Positions 46,101 through 54,548 of a stretch of 64,000 bases of DNA are shown here, piece by piece. The position numbers were made by a program, and so were the translations under genes. How positions within the stretch are numbered: position 1 is the stretch's first letter; each line of letters begins with the position of its first letter. The DNA comes from Methylopila capsulata (lineage in GTDB: Bacteria > Pseudomonadota > Alphaproteobacteria > Rhizobiales > Methylopilaceae): assembly GCF_016907975.1 (NCBI RefSeq), contig NZ_JAFBCY010000004.1, positions 248,001 to 312,000 of the forward strand. The letters run 5' to 3'. The notes under the pieces are model-generated. The model ran no database searches. It was not told where the DNA came from and was given only the letters and a program-made list of their open reading frames with translations.

Positions 46101-46859
46101 GTGAACGACCAGGGTAAGGTGTTGATCGTCACCGGCGGCGGCCGCGGCATCGGCGCGGCGGTCTGCCGGCTCGCGGCGCGGGACGGCTGGGACGTCGCGG
46201 TGAACTACGCCCGCGACAAGGCGGCGGCGGAGAAGGTGGCGGACGAGGTTCGCGCCTTCGGCCGCAAGGCGACCGTGGTGCAGGGCGACGTCGCGATCGA
46301 AAGCGACGTGCGCAACCTGTTCGACATGGCGCAGTCGGCGCTCGGGCCCGCCAGAGGCGTCGTCAACAACGCTGGGATCACCGGCGCGCCCGCCGGAAAA
46401 CTCGCGGACGCCGCAGCGGACATGCTCAAGGACGTCGTCGCGCTGAACGTCACCGGCGCGCTGCTCGTGGCGCGCGAGGCCGCCCGGACGCTCTCCACCG
46501 CGCGCGGTGGGCAGGGCGGCTCCATCGTCAATCTATCGTCGGCGGCGGCCAGTCTGGGATCGCCCGGCGAGTTCGTCTGGTACGCCGCCACCAAGGGCGC
46601 GATCGACAGCCTGACGATCGGGCTGTCGCGGGAGCTCGCCGCCGAGGGGGTGCGCGTGAACGCCGTGTCGCCGGGGCTCATCGAGACCGAAATCCATGCC
46701 GCTAGCGGCCAGCCCGACCGGCTCGAGCGGATGGCCCCGGGCATCCCGATCGGCCGGGCCGGAACGGCGGAGGAGACCGCCGAGGCGATCGTCTGGCTGC
46801 TGTCGGACGCGGCGTCCTACGTGACGGGCGCGAACATACGGGTCGCCGGCGGACGCTAA
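46101..46859 (+). CDS. SDR family oxidoreductase (glucose 1-dehydrogenase-like)
   Basis: A 252-residue classical SDR: TGGGRGIGAA cofactor loop (residues 11-20), NNAG near residue 91, SSAAASLGSPGEFVWYAATKGA with the Ser-Tyr-Lys triad, and C-terminal DAASYVTGANIRVAGGR. It starts at a GTG preceded by GGCGAGG at about 8 nt. It stands between the UbiH-like gene (divergent) and a secreted protein gene 57 bp downstream. Substrate unknown. Confidence 0.9.
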   Translation: MNDQGKVLIVTGGGRGIGAAVCRLAARDGWDVAVNYARDKAAAEKVADEVRAFGRKATVVQGDVAIESDVRNLFDMAQSALGPARGVVNNAGITGAPAGKLADAAADMLKDVVALNVTGALLVAREAARTLSTARGGQGGSIVNLSSAAASLGSPGEFVWYAATKGAIDSLTIGLSRELAAEGVRVNAVSPGLIETEIHAASGQPDRLERMAPGIPIGRAGTAEETAEAIVWLLSDAASYVTGANIRVAGGR

Positions 46860-46916
46860 GGCGCTATTCTGCCGACGAAAGCCCTTGACCGACGTCAACC
46901 GCCGGAGACCCTCGAC

Positions 46917-47876
46917 GTGCGCAATTCGACTGCCCGTCTCGCCGCTGCGATCCTCGCGTTCTCGGGCGCAGGCCTGAGCCTCGCCGCCCCGGCCTCCGGC
47001 GCCGAGGCGCGGGCGCTGGTCGAGAACCGCAGCCATCCGACCCAGTGCGCCGAATTCGACAACGTCTACTACACGATGACGGGCGCGGACGTCGGCCGCT
47101 TCGCCATCGAGGTCACCCCGCCGGTCTATCTCGAGAGCCTCGAGAAGGACGACACCGCGCCGAACTTCGACCATTGCGACGCGATGAAGGACGACCCGAA
47201 GTTCAAGTTCAAACCGAAGACGCTGACGCTCTACGAGGACGCCGACACCAAGATCCTGGGCTTCACCCACGAGGTGAGCTGGCGCGCGCGGGGCGCGGAG
47301 GTCGTCGTCGGCAACGTCGACGAGAGCGACATCCACCTGATCCAGGCGCTGAAGAAGGTCGACGGCAAGTTCGTCGAATACCTCGTGTTCTACCCCTTCG
47401 ACGGCTACTGGCGCGCGAAGCCGATCCCGCCGGCGAAGTTCCCGGAGGCGGCCTACGGCACCTCGTTCCTGCTCGGGCCGATCGAGGAGCAGCACCGGCC
47501 GATCGTGGACGTTTCGAAGCTCGAGATCGATCCCAAGACGCTGACCTTCCGCATGACCTACGCCCGCGGCGGCGTGGGCGAACTCAAGGTCGCGAAGGCG
47601 GAACGGGACGGGGTCACACTTGAGGTCAAGCTCGACGGGCTGCCGGCCGGCGACAAGCTCGCGCCCTTCGCCGGCATCCGCTCGATGTTCGTGACGTCCG
47701 ACAACGCCGACACGGCGCGGGTGAACTGGCGGATGGAAGGCGGGCTGTTCGTGGAGCCGGTGATGGACTTCAAGAGCGCCAGCACCACCGAGGTGCGCTT
47801 CGACCGCGTCGAGCCCTCGAAGCACAACACCAGCGCCCCCGACGTCACGTTCAAGGGCTTTTCGGACGGTAAGTGA
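46917..47876 (+). CDS. Secreted protein of unknown function
   Basis: A 319-residue protein with a clear signal peptide (hydrophobic core LAAAILAFSGAGLSLAAP, cut near ASGA). The mature part is soluble-looking, alternating beta-type and charged segments (EVTPPVYLESLEKDD, TLYEDADTKILGFTHEVSWRAR, YLVFYPFDGYWRAKPIPPAKFPE). It contains two cysteines (ECDN-type CAEF and HCDA regions) that may pair. I do not recognise a family. The GTG start has GGAG at 8 nt. It is convergent with the SMI1-like gene and may be co-transcribed with the SDR upstream. Confidence 0.85.
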   Translation: MRNSTARLAAAILAFSGAGLSLAAPASGAEARALVENRSHPTQCAEFDNVYYTMTGADVGRFAIEVTPPVYLESLEKDDTAPNFDHCDAMKDDPKFKFKPKTLTLYEDADTKILGFTHEVSWRARGAEVVVGNVDESDIHLIQALKKVDGKFVEYLVFYPFDGYWRAKPIPPAKFPEAAYGTSFLLGPIEEQHRPIVDVSKLEIDPKTLTFRMTYARGGVGELKVAKAERDGVTLEVKLDGLPAGDKLAPFAGIRSMFVTSDNADTARVNWRMEGGLFVEPVMDFKSASTTEVRFDRVEPSKHNTSAPDVTFKGFSDGK

Positions 47877-47882
47877 CGGCGT

Positions 47883-48851
47883 TCAGGCGAGCAGGGTCGC
47901 CAGCCAGTCGGGAATGCGTCGCGCGGCGCGTGGGGCGCTCCGCTGGTCGGCCCGGAACGCCTCCGCCGGTGGCTGGCCGAGGAAGAACTTCGGCTCGAAC
48001 AGGTAGCTTGCGTCGAGCCGGGCGGGGTCCTCATTCGCGAGCGTGATCCAGGCGTGGTGCCACAGCCCCACGCCGGGCGTGCGCTCGGCGGCTCTCCGGC
48101 GCAGCGCGGCGAGGTGCGGCAGCAGGGCGTCTTTCTCGGGAACGGGTCCGTGGCCGGCCGAGGCGTTCACGATCTCGACCTGATCGCCCGCCCAGCCCAC
48201 GGAGAGCGTCGTCACCTCCCATGGCTGCGCGGAGGCGGGAGGCCGGTAGCGTTCCAGCAGTTTTGTTATCGCCTGCGTGTCCGGATCGTGCGCGAGGTCG
48301 GTCTCGGGCTCACGCGCACCGGTCAGATACCAGTCGCGAAAGGCGTCGGGTTCGCCCGGCCGCGGCCGCTTCAGCCGGTCGGCGCCGGACGCGCCCAGCC
48401 GCGCGCCGAGCCAGCCCGCGAGCTCGCCCCGGAGGTTCGGACCGGCGTCGTAAGAGCCCGGCATCAGGTCGCTCGCCGGGCCGCTGTCGTCGAAGTCCGC
48501 GGTCGCGAGCCGGACGAGGAAGCTCGGAAGATCCGGGGCCCAGGTTTCGGCCTCGCCCTCCGAGCCGAGCAGCACGATCGGCGCCTGCTCCAGCGGGCGG
48601 TCGTCGCGCAGCCAGTAGCCGGCGCGGGAGCCGTCCGGCAGCCGGACGACGAACGCGAACTGGCGGAAGAAGCGCTCGCCACCGAAGATCATGTGGTCGG
48701 ACCAGCCGGGGGAAAGATCGAACGATCCGACCGAGCCCCAGGGGCGGGCGGCCAGCCAGTCGGCGAACGCCAGCAACAAGGCGGGAGGCGCCGCGATGCG
48801 CTCGGGGAAGGCCTTGATGAGCTGGTCGCCGCGGGCGGCGTAGTTCGTCAT
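47883..48851 (-). CDS. Hypothetical protein with weak SMI1/KNR4 (SUKH)-like region
   Basis: A 322-residue cytosolic protein without signal peptide. Residues about 35-110 (LSPGWSDHMIFGGERFFRQF, VRLPDGSRAGYWLRDDRPLE, IVLLGSEGEAETWAPDLPSF) have the layout of a SUKH-type domain, in which a strand pair is followed by a short acidic loop and a helical end. The C-terminal half is unrecognised (QPWEVTTLSVGWAGDQVEIV). SUKH proteins are often toxin immunity proteins, but no toxin is seen nearby. The ATG at 48851 is preceded by AAAGGGG. It lies 23 bp behind the flavin monooxygenase gene, so the two may be co-transcribed. Confidence 0.78.
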   Translation of the reverse strand: MTNYAARGDQLIKAFPERIAAPPALLLAFADWLAARPWGSVGSFDLSPGWSDHMIFGGERFFRQFAFVVRLPDGSRAGYWLRDDRPLEQAPIVLLGSEGEAETWAPDLPSFLVRLATADFDDSGPASDLMPGSYDAGPNLRGELAGWLGARLGASGADRLKRPRPGEPDAFRDWYLTGAREPETDLAHDPDTQAITKLLERYRPPASAQPWEVTTLSVGWAGDQVEIVNASAGHGPVPEKDALLPHLAALRRRAAERTPGVGLWHHAWITLANEDPARLDASYLFEPKFFLGQPPAEAFRADQRSAPRAARRIPDWLATLLA

Positions 48852-48874
48852 TCGCTTTTCCCCTTTGTCGTCGC

Positions 48875-50014
48875 TCAGCCGTCGCGCCAGCCGTAGATCC
48901 AGTCCAGACCGCGCAGAAGCGCGGAGGCCGGCGTCGCCGCCAGCGCCAGGTTGCGGGCCCGCGCGGCGAGGCCGCCCATGTGGTCGATCGCGATCTGGCG
49001 GCGCGAGGCTTCGGGCAGGCGCATGGCGCGCATGATCCGCGCGGTTTCGTAGGCCGCGAGGGGATCGGGGGCCCCGTCGCCGAGCACGCGGGCGAGCACG
49101 GCCGCGTCCTCGATCGCGAAGGCCGCGCCCTGGCCGAGCGAGGGCAGGGCGGCGTGGGCGGCGTCGCCGATCAGCGCGACCCGTCCCCGGCGCATGCGCG
49201 CGGCCGGTGCGCGGTCGAACAGCGGCCATTCGGTCCAGCGCGGGGCGGCTGCGACGAGCTTGCGGGCGGGCGCCGCCCAGCGTGCGACGCGCTCCTCCGG
49301 GGTCGTCGCGCCGAGCGCTCCGATCAGCACCACGTTGGCCTCGCGTCCCGCGCGAACGGGATAGACCACCATATGCGCGCCGGGCGCGAGCCAGACGCTG
49401 ACATGCGTGAGCGGGATGGCCTCCGGCAGCGCCTCGGCCGTCAGCACCGTGCGATGGGCGATAAGACCGGTAGCGCGGACGGCTTCGGGAAGCTTTACGG
49501 CCTGCCGCACGACCGAGCGGAGGCCGTCCGCGCCGACGACGAAGGAGCCGTCGACCGTCCTGCGCTCGCCGCCGGTCTCGATCTCCAGAGAGGCGCCGTC
49601 CAGGCCGTCGCCGGCGGTCAGGACCCGGACGCCGAGCGTCAGGCGGAGGGACGGGTTCGCGTCCACGGCGGCGCTGAGCGCCGCCTGCAGATCGGCGCGG
49701 TGGATCACCCGGTAGGGCGCGCCCCAGCGCCGTTCGGCGGCGGCGCCGAGCGGCAGCGTCTTCAGCCGGCTGCCGCTCGGCGCGTCCGAGATCGCGACGC
49801 CCTCAGGCCGGCAGGATACGGCGTCGAGCGCCGGCCCGAGGCCCAGCCCGTCGAGGATCCGGCTCGCGTTGGGCGCGAGCTGCACGCCGGCGCCGACCTC
49901 GTCGAGCGCGGGAGCCCGTTCGAAGATCTCGCTGGAGAGACCGCGCTGCGCGAGGGCCAGCCCGAGCGTCAGGCCGCCGATGCCGGCGCCGGCGATCAGG
50001 ACCGGACGGGTCAC
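48875..50014 (-). CDS. FAD-dependent aromatic monooxygenase (salicylate hydroxylase-like)
   Basis: A 379-residue class A flavoprotein hydroxylase: GAGIGGLTLGLALAQRG (FAD motif), GAGVQLAPNASRIL (the family block near residue 42), VVGADGLRSVVRQ (DG motif) and the second FAD motif ALIGDAAHAALPSLGQGAAFAIEDA. These match the salicylate/3-hydroxybenzoate hydroxylase group. It begins at a GTG only 7 nt behind the zinc-finger gene stop, so the two share a transcript. The aromatic substrate cannot be assigned and no ring-cleavage genes are adjacent. Confidence 0.92.
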   Translation of the reverse strand: MTRPVLIAGAGIGGLTLGLALAQRGLSSEIFERAPALDEVGAGVQLAPNASRILDGLGLGPALDAVSCRPEGVAISDAPSGSRLKTLPLGAAAERRWGAPYRVIHRADLQAALSAAVDANPSLRLTLGVRVLTAGDGLDGASLEIETGGERRTVDGSFVVGADGLRSVVRQAVKLPEAVRATGLIAHRTVLTAEALPEAIPLTHVSVWLAPGAHMVVYPVRAGREANVVLIGALGATTPEERVARWAAPARKLVAAAPRWTEWPLFDRAPAARMRRGRVALIGDAAHAALPSLGQGAAFAIEDAAVLARVLGDGAPDPLAAYETARIMRAMRLPEASRRQIAIDHMGGLAARARNLALAATPASALLRGLDWIYGWRDG

Positions 50015-50021
50015 GTCCGCG

Positions 50022-50270
50022 TCAGGCCGCGGCGGGCGCCTTCCACAGGCAGGCCGCTGGGTCGGACTGGTCGGCGTGCAGGTCGGCGCGGAACTTGTAG
50101 AGGGTGGAGCAGTAGGGGCAGATGATCTCGTCGTCCGAGCCCATGTCGAGGAAGACGTGCGGGTGGTCGAACGGCGGTTTCGCGCCGATGCACTGGAACT
50201 CCTTCGCCCCGATGTGGATGACGCTCACGCCGGCGTCGTTGGCGAAATGCGGGGTTCCGTGGTCGGCCAT
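50022..50270 (-). CDS. CHCC-type zinc-finger protein (NDUFS6-like)
   Basis: An 82-residue protein filled by a zf-CHCC domain. The likely zinc ligands are C27 (EFQCIGA), H36 or H38 (PPFDHPHVF), and C51 and C54 in CPYC. The family is the bacterial counterpart of the mitochondrial complex I accessory subunit NDUFS6, and in alphaproteobacteria it may help complex I assembly. It heads the zinc-finger/monooxygenase unit and diverges from the hydrolase gene. Confidence 0.9.
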   Translation of the reverse strand: MADHGTPHFANDAGVSVIHIGAKEFQCIGAKPPFDHPHVFLDMGSDDEIICPYCSTLYKFRADLHADQSDPAACLWKAPAAA

Positions 50271-50426
50271 GGGCGCGGGTCCTCGATCGTCGTGCAGCCT
50301 GCGCTTCGGATTAGGCGGTTTGCGCGGCGCGGACAAGCGGTCCCCCGGCTTTCGTCTAACCTCGGCTGCGGTTAGGGTCGCGGCCCCTCGACGCCTCGCT
50401 CTCCCCCACGCACGACCGGAGCCGCC

Positions 50427-51179
50427 ATGCCGACCTTCTCCTCCGATGGGCTCGACCTCGCCTACCGCGACGAGGGCGAGGGCGATCCCATCCTGCTGAT
50501 CCACGGCTTCGCCTCGAACCTCGACGTCAACTGGGTCGGACCCGGCTGGTTCGACCTGCTGAAGGCCGACGGCCGCCGCGTGATCGCGATCGACAACCGC
50601 GGCCATGGCGCGAGCGAGAAGCTCTACGATCCGGCGTTCTACGGCTCGGACATGATGGCGGAGGACGCGCTGCGGCTGCTCGACCATCTCGAGATCGCCC
50701 GCGCGGACGTCATGGGCTACTCCATGGGCGCGCGCGTCACGTCGCTGATGGCGATCCGGAACCGGGAGCGGCTGCGGAGCGCGATCATCGGCGGCATGGG
50801 GGAGGGGCTGCTGCGGGGCGCGCCCTCGGCGGATGAGATCGCCGTAGGCCTGCTCGCCGACAGCGTCGACGACATCGTGAACCCCACCGCCAAGATGTTC
50901 CGGCGCTTCGCGGAGGCGACCAGGGCGGATCGACGCGCGCTCGCCGCCTGCATGCGGGCGCAGCGCTCGCTGGTCGACCCGGAGAAGCTCGGGACCATCA
51001 CCACGCCCGTGCTGATCGCCGTCGGGACCGAGGACGACGTCGCGGGCGATCCGCACGCGCTCGCCAAGTTGATCCCCGGCGCGGAGGTGCTCGAAATCCC
51101 CCGCCGGGACCACAACCGCGCGGTCGGCGACAAGGTCTACAAGCAGGGCGTGGTCGACTTCCTGTCCAGGCGCCCTTGA
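50427..51179 (+). CDS. Alpha/beta hydrolase
   Basis: A 250-residue alpha/beta-fold hydrolase. The oxyanion block is LLIHGFASN (residues 23-31), the nucleophile is S99 in GYSMGA, VGTEDDV carries the acid, and RDHNRAV carries the catalytic histidine. IDNRGHGASE is the usual strand-4 region. No signal peptide. Substrate not identifiable. It is followed 96 bp later by cysE. Confidence 0.9.
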   Translation: MPTFSSDGLDLAYRDEGEGDPILLIHGFASNLDVNWVGPGWFDLLKADGRRVIAIDNRGHGASEKLYDPAFYGSDMMAEDALRLLDHLEIARADVMGYSMGARVTSLMAIRNRERLRSAIIGGMGEGLLRGAPSADEIAVGLLADSVDDIVNPTAKMFRRFAEATRADRRALAACMRAQRSLVDPEKLGTITTPVLIAVGTEDDVAGDPHALAKLIPGAEVLEIPRRDHNRAVGDKVYKQGVVDFLSRRP

Positions 51180-51275
51180 GGCGCATGGGCGCCTCGCCCT
51201 TTCTTCAGCGCGCGCCAAGACCATGTGTGGTAGAGAACCGCCGTACGGAACGGCGGTCCCCCGGAGTTTTACGCC

Positions 51276-52100
51276 ATGGCCAAGCTCGCGCGCGCCGAGA
51301 GCCATAACCTGCTCACCCTCGACCCCGTCTGGGCGCGTGTGCGCTCGGAGGCCGAGGAGGCGCTGCGGCGCGAGCCGGAGCTCGCGAGCTTCCTCGTCGC
51401 CACGGTGATCAACCAGGAGCGGCTGGAGCAGGCGGTCGGCCACCGCATCGCCTCGCGCCTCGGCCACGAGGACCTCTCGTCCGCCATCATCGCCCAGACC
51501 TACGACGAGGCCGTCGCCGCCGATCCGACGATCGCCGCGGCGGTGCGCGCCGACCTTGCGGCGGTGGTCGAGCGCGACCCGGCCTGCACCCGCGCGCTGG
51601 AGCCGCTGCTGCACTTCAAGGGCTTCCACGCGATCCAGACCCACCGGCTCGCGCACTGGCTCTGGACCGAGGGGCGGCACGACTTCGCGCTGTACCTGCA
51701 GAGCCGCTCGTCCTCGGTGTTCCAGGTCGACATCCACCCGGCGACCCGCATCGGCCGCGGCCTGTTCTTCGACCACGCCACCGGCGTCGTGATCGGCGAG
51801 ACCGCGGTGATCGAGGACAACGTGTCGATCCTGCACGGCGTCACGCTCGGCGGCACGGGCAAGAGCACGGAAGATCGCCATCCCAAGATCCGCCAGGGCG
51901 TGCTGATCGGCGCCGGCGCGAAGATCCTCGGCAACATCGAGGTCGGCCATTGCTCGCGCGTCGCGGCGGGCTCGGTCGTGCTGCAGGACGTGCCGGCCAA
52001 CACCACCGTCGCCGGCGTCCCCGCCCGCGTGGTGGGCGCGTCGCCCTGCAAGGAGCCGTCGCGGACCATGGACCACATCTTCTACGACGCTGGCCTCTGA
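51276..52100 (+). CDS. cysE: Serine O-acetyltransferase
   Basis: This enzyme acetylates serine with acetyl-CoA, the first committed step to cysteine; its product feeds CysK (6.6 kb). The 274-residue protein has the N-terminal helical domain (DPVWARVRSEAEEALRREPE) and the left-handed beta-helix with hexapeptide repeats. The catalytic histidine region is FFDHATGVVIGETAVIEDN, followed by ILHGVTLGGTGK. The C-terminus (MDHIFYDAGL) ends in aliphatic residues, here Leu rather than the common Ile that docks in CysK. The DUF3126 gene follows, as is usual in this order. Confidence 0.95.
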   Translation: MAKLARAESHNLLTLDPVWARVRSEAEEALRREPELASFLVATVINQERLEQAVGHRIASRLGHEDLSSAIIAQTYDEAVAADPTIAAAVRADLAAVVERDPACTRALEPLLHFKGFHAIQTHRLAHWLWTEGRHDFALYLQSRSSSVFQVDIHPATRIGRGLFFDHATGVVIGETAVIEDNVSILHGVTLGGTGKSTEDRHPKIRQGVLIGAGAKILGNIEVGHCSRVAAGSVVLQDVPANTTVAGVPARVVGASPCKEPSRTMDHIFYDAGL

Positions 52101-52215
52101 CGCCGTCGTCGCTCGCGCCGCCTTGCCTCCCGCCGCCGCCCGTGGCAAGGCGTGCGGCCTCTCGCGCCGGCCGTCCGCGTCGGCGCGTCAAGCCAGTCCA
52201 CTCTGGGAGGTGACG

Positions 52216-52425
52216 TTGGAAAAGCGCGAAATCGAGCGCGTGCAGAGCTACATGCGCCGCCTGTTCCAGAACCAGACGGTCCGCGTCGTGGCGCGCCCGC
52301 GCAAGGACGACAGCGCCGAGGTCTATCTCGGCGAGGAGTTCATAGGAGTGCTGTTCCGCGACGACGAGGACGGCGATCTGTCCTACAATTTCCAGATGGC
52401 GATCCTGGAGACCGACCTCGAGTGA
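52216..52425 (+). CDS. DUF3126 family protein (TTG start)
   Basis: A 69-residue protein conserved downstream of cysE in Hyphomicrobiales. With the TTG at 52216 it begins (M)EKREIERVQSYMRRLFQ, matching the usual MxKxEIxRVxxYLR start of the family, and GGGAGG sits 5 nt upstream. The GTG two codons earlier overlaps that ribosome site, and an ATG at 52123 would add 31 unlike residues. The rest reads EVYLGEEFIGVLFRDDEDGD. Function unknown. Confidence 0.85.
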   Translation: MEKREIERVQSYMRRLFQNQTVRVVARPRKDDSAEVYLGEEFIGVLFRDDEDGDLSYNFQMAILETDLE

Positions 52426-52518
52426 GGTCCGCCGGGCCTCGTCCCATTCAGGGACGGCCCGGATGTTGCTGGCGTCATGGCTCAAACGTCGGCGCCCCGC
52501 CGTCGTCGGGAGAGGCCC

Positions 52519-52833
52519 ATGTCGCCCTTCGTCGCCAGCCTGTTCACTCTTTGCCTCGGCTTCGCCCTGTCGGCGCTTGCGGCCTCCGCCTTCGAGGCGG
52601 CGACCGCGCGTCGGGCGAGTTTTCGGCTGCTGCGCTCGCCGGATTCGACGGCCGTGGTCGCGGTGCCGCTTGTGACCGTCGCCGCGCCGTACATGATGGC
52701 GCGCAACCTTATCGCCCTTCGCGCCCGCCGACGGTCGGCGATCGGAGTCGCCGTCGGCACGGTGCTCGCCGGCCTCTGGAGCCTGGCGCTGGGCTCCGTC
52801 GCGCTCTCGGGGGCGGCGGCGCTGGGCATGTGA
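52519..52833 (+). CDS. Small membrane protein of unknown function
   Basis: A 104-residue protein with three or four hydrophobic segments (VASLFTLCLGFALSALAASA, VVAVPLVTVAAPYMMA, AIGVAVGTVLAGLWSLALGS). The ATG at 52519 follows GAGAGG closely. It lies between the DUF3126 gene and the gamma carbonic anhydrase gene, 23 bp before the latter, so it may share their transcript. The family is not recognised with certainty. Confidence 0.75.
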   Translation: MSPFVASLFTLCLGFALSALAASAFEAATARRASFRLLRSPDSTAVVAVPLVTVAAPYMMARNLIALRARRRSAIGVAVGTVLAGLWSLALGSVALSGAAALGM

Positions 52834-52856
52834 CGTTTGGAAAAGGGGAGCCGGCC

Positions 52857-53387
52857 ATGGCCCTGTACGAACTCGACGGCGAACGCCCCCGGACGCCCGC
52901 GAACGGCCGGTACTGGGTGGCGGAGACGGCCGTGCTCGTGGGCAAGATCGTGCTCGAGGAGGACGCCAACGTCTGGTTCGGAACCGTGATGCGCGGCGAC
53001 AACGAGACGATCACTGTCGGCGCGCGCTCCAACGTCCAGGACGGCTGCATCCTCCACACCGATCCGGGCTTTCCGCTCGACATCGGGCCGGACTGCACGG
53101 TCGGCCACGGCGCGATCCTGCACGGGTGCGCCATCGGGGCCGGTAGCCTGATCGGCATGGGCGCGACGGTGCTGAACGGCGCGAAGATCGGAAAGTCCTG
53201 CCTCGTGGGCGCCAACGCGCTCGTGACCGAGGGCAAGGAGTTTCCGGATTTCTCCATGATCGTCGGGTCGCCGGCCAAGGTCGTGAAGACGCTCGGGCCG
53301 GAGTGGGAGATCAAGCTGCTCGGGACCTCCGGCCGCTACGTCGCGAACGCCCGCCGCTTCGCCAAGGGCATGAAGCGGGTGGATTGA
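52857..53387 (+). CDS. Gamma-class carbonic anhydrase family protein
   Basis: A 176-residue left-handed beta-helix protein. The metal-binding histidines are expected in [10 protein letters not shown] and in [14 protein letters not shown], both present. [17 protein letters not shown] is the family N-terminal block. Members include active gamma carbonic anhydrases and related complex I accessory or coenzyme-binding proteins, so the reaction is not certain. AGGGGAG lies 7 nt before the ATG. Confidence 0.92.
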   Translation: MALYELDGERPRTPANGRYWVAETAVLVGKIVLEEDANVWFGTVMRGDNETITVGARSNVQDGCILHTDPGFPLDIGPDCTVGHGAILHGCAIGAGSLIGMGATVLNGAKIGKSCLVGANALVTEGKEFPDFSMIVGSPAKVVKTLGPEWEIKLLGTSGRYVANARRFAKGMKRVD

Positions 53388-53454
53388 CCGCCAAGGCGTC
53401 GTCGCCTCGAACTTTGCTCTTGAGCGCCGGCGCGGATCTCCCTAAAGACCGACG

Positions 53455-53532
53455 CACATCAAGAGTTGGGGCCGACGCCCAACGCCAACCTGCCTCTCCG
53501 GGCAAGGTGGCTCTCCCGCAGGGGAGGATGTG
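53455..53532 (+). ncRNA. Candidate SAM-I/SAM-IV-like riboswitch in the metA leader
   Basis: P1 would be CACATC (53455-53460) with GATGTG (53527-53532). Directly after the 5' strand comes AAGAG, so CATCAAGAG resembles the SAM-I start TATCAAGAG. P2 is GTTGGG (53465-53470)/CCCAAC (53478-53483). It is followed by GCCAACC, close to the SAM-I GGCAACC. P3 is ACCTGCC/GGCAAGGT, and P4 is CTCCC-gcag-GGGAG. Loop P2 GCCG can pair with UGGC (53508-53511), the pseudoknot position of SAM-I/IV. It lies 70 nt before metA, a gene such switches control. Caution: the kink-turn is not evident, and CTCCCGCA hairpins also occur in this genome's repeats. Confidence 0.4.
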
Positions 53533-53602
53533 GCCGAACCGGCAACCAAACGGATCCAGCCACGCAGCGTCTGTCCCACGACCATTAAGGGACGACGCGT
53601 CG

Positions 53603-54523
53603 ATGCCGATCAGAATCCCGGACGATCTGCCCGCCTTCCGCGCCCTCGAGGCCGAAGGCGTGATGGTGATGCGCGAGACGGACGCGGTGCGTCAGGACAT
53701 CCGTCCGCTCAGGATCGGCCTGCTCAACCTGATGCCGAACAAGATCAAGACCGAGACCCAGATCGCGCGGCTGGTCGGCGCCACCCCGCTTCAGGTGGAG
53801 CTGACCCTCGTCCGGATCACGAACCACGTGGCGCGCAACACGCCCGCCGACCACGTGATCTCGTTCTACCGGTCGTGGGAGGAGGTCCGGGCCGAACGGT
53901 TCGACGGCTTCGTCATCACGGGCGCCCCTGTGGAGCGCTTGCCGTTCGAGGACGTGACCTACTGGGACGAACTGCGCCGCGTCTTCGACTGGACGCAGAC
54001 GAACGTGCACCGCTGCTTCACCATCTGCTGGGCGGCCCAGGCGGCGGCGCATCACTTCCACGGGCTGCCGAAGCACGATCTCCGCGCGAAGGCGTTCGGC
54101 GTGTTTCGCCACCGCAACCTGTCGCCGGCCTCGCCCTACCTCCGCGGGTTTTCCGACGACTTCTCCATCCCGGTGTCGCGCTGGACGGAGGTTCGGCGCG
54201 AGGATCTTCCGGAAGGCCGCGGCCTCGAGGTGCTCGCGGACAGCGACGCCACGGGCCTCTGCCTGCTGGATGATCCCGCACACCGGTCGCTGCACATGTT
54301 CAACCACCTCGAATACGATTCGACGTCGTTGGCCGACGAGTACCGTCGCGATCTCGCCGCCGGGCTCGGCGACGCGATTCCATTGAACTACTTTCCCAAC
54401 GACGACCCCGCCCGCGAGCCGGAAAACCGCTGGCGCAGCCATGCGCATCTGCTGATCGGCAACTGGATCAACGAGATCTACCAGACGACGCCGTTCGACG
54501 CGGCGCGGATCGGCATGGCCTGA
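53603..54523 (+). CDS. metA: Homoserine O-acyltransferase, MetA family (predicted acetyltransferase)
   Basis: The first committed step of methionine synthesis. The 306-residue protein has the family start [20 protein letters not shown], catalytic C142 in FTICWAAQA, and H235/E237 in MFNHLEYD. Residue 111 is Glu ([13 protein letters not shown]). In this family Glu111 goes with acetyl-CoA use and Gly111 with succinyl-CoA, so O-acetylhomoserine is the predicted product. The ATG at 53603 was chosen by homology, with AAGGGA 11 nt upstream. A possible SAM-sensing leader RNA precedes it. Confidence 0.95.
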   Translation: MPIRIPDDLPAFRALEAEGVMVMRETDAVRQDIRPLRIGLLNLMPNKIKTETQIARLVGATPLQVELTLVRITNHVARNTPADHVISFYRSWEEVRAERFDGFVITGAPVERLPFEDVTYWDELRRVFDWTQTNVHRCFTICWAAQAAAHHFHGLPKHDLRAKAFGVFRHRNLSPASPYLRGFSDDFSIPVSRWTEVRREDLPEGRGLEVLADSDATGLCLLDDPAHRSLHMFNHLEYDSTSLADEYRRDLAAGLGDAIPLNYFPNDDPAREPENRWRSHAHLLIGNWINEIYQTTPFDAARIGMA

Positions 54524-54548
54524 ACGCTGAGGCAGCCGGCGGGCGCCG

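Noticed and set aside
53388-53602. SAM-II riboswitch before metA
   Set aside because: The SAM-II core (a GCTAAA-type segment forming the pseudoknot with an upstream stem) could not be found; the SAM-I/IV-like fold at 53455-53532 is the only candidate.
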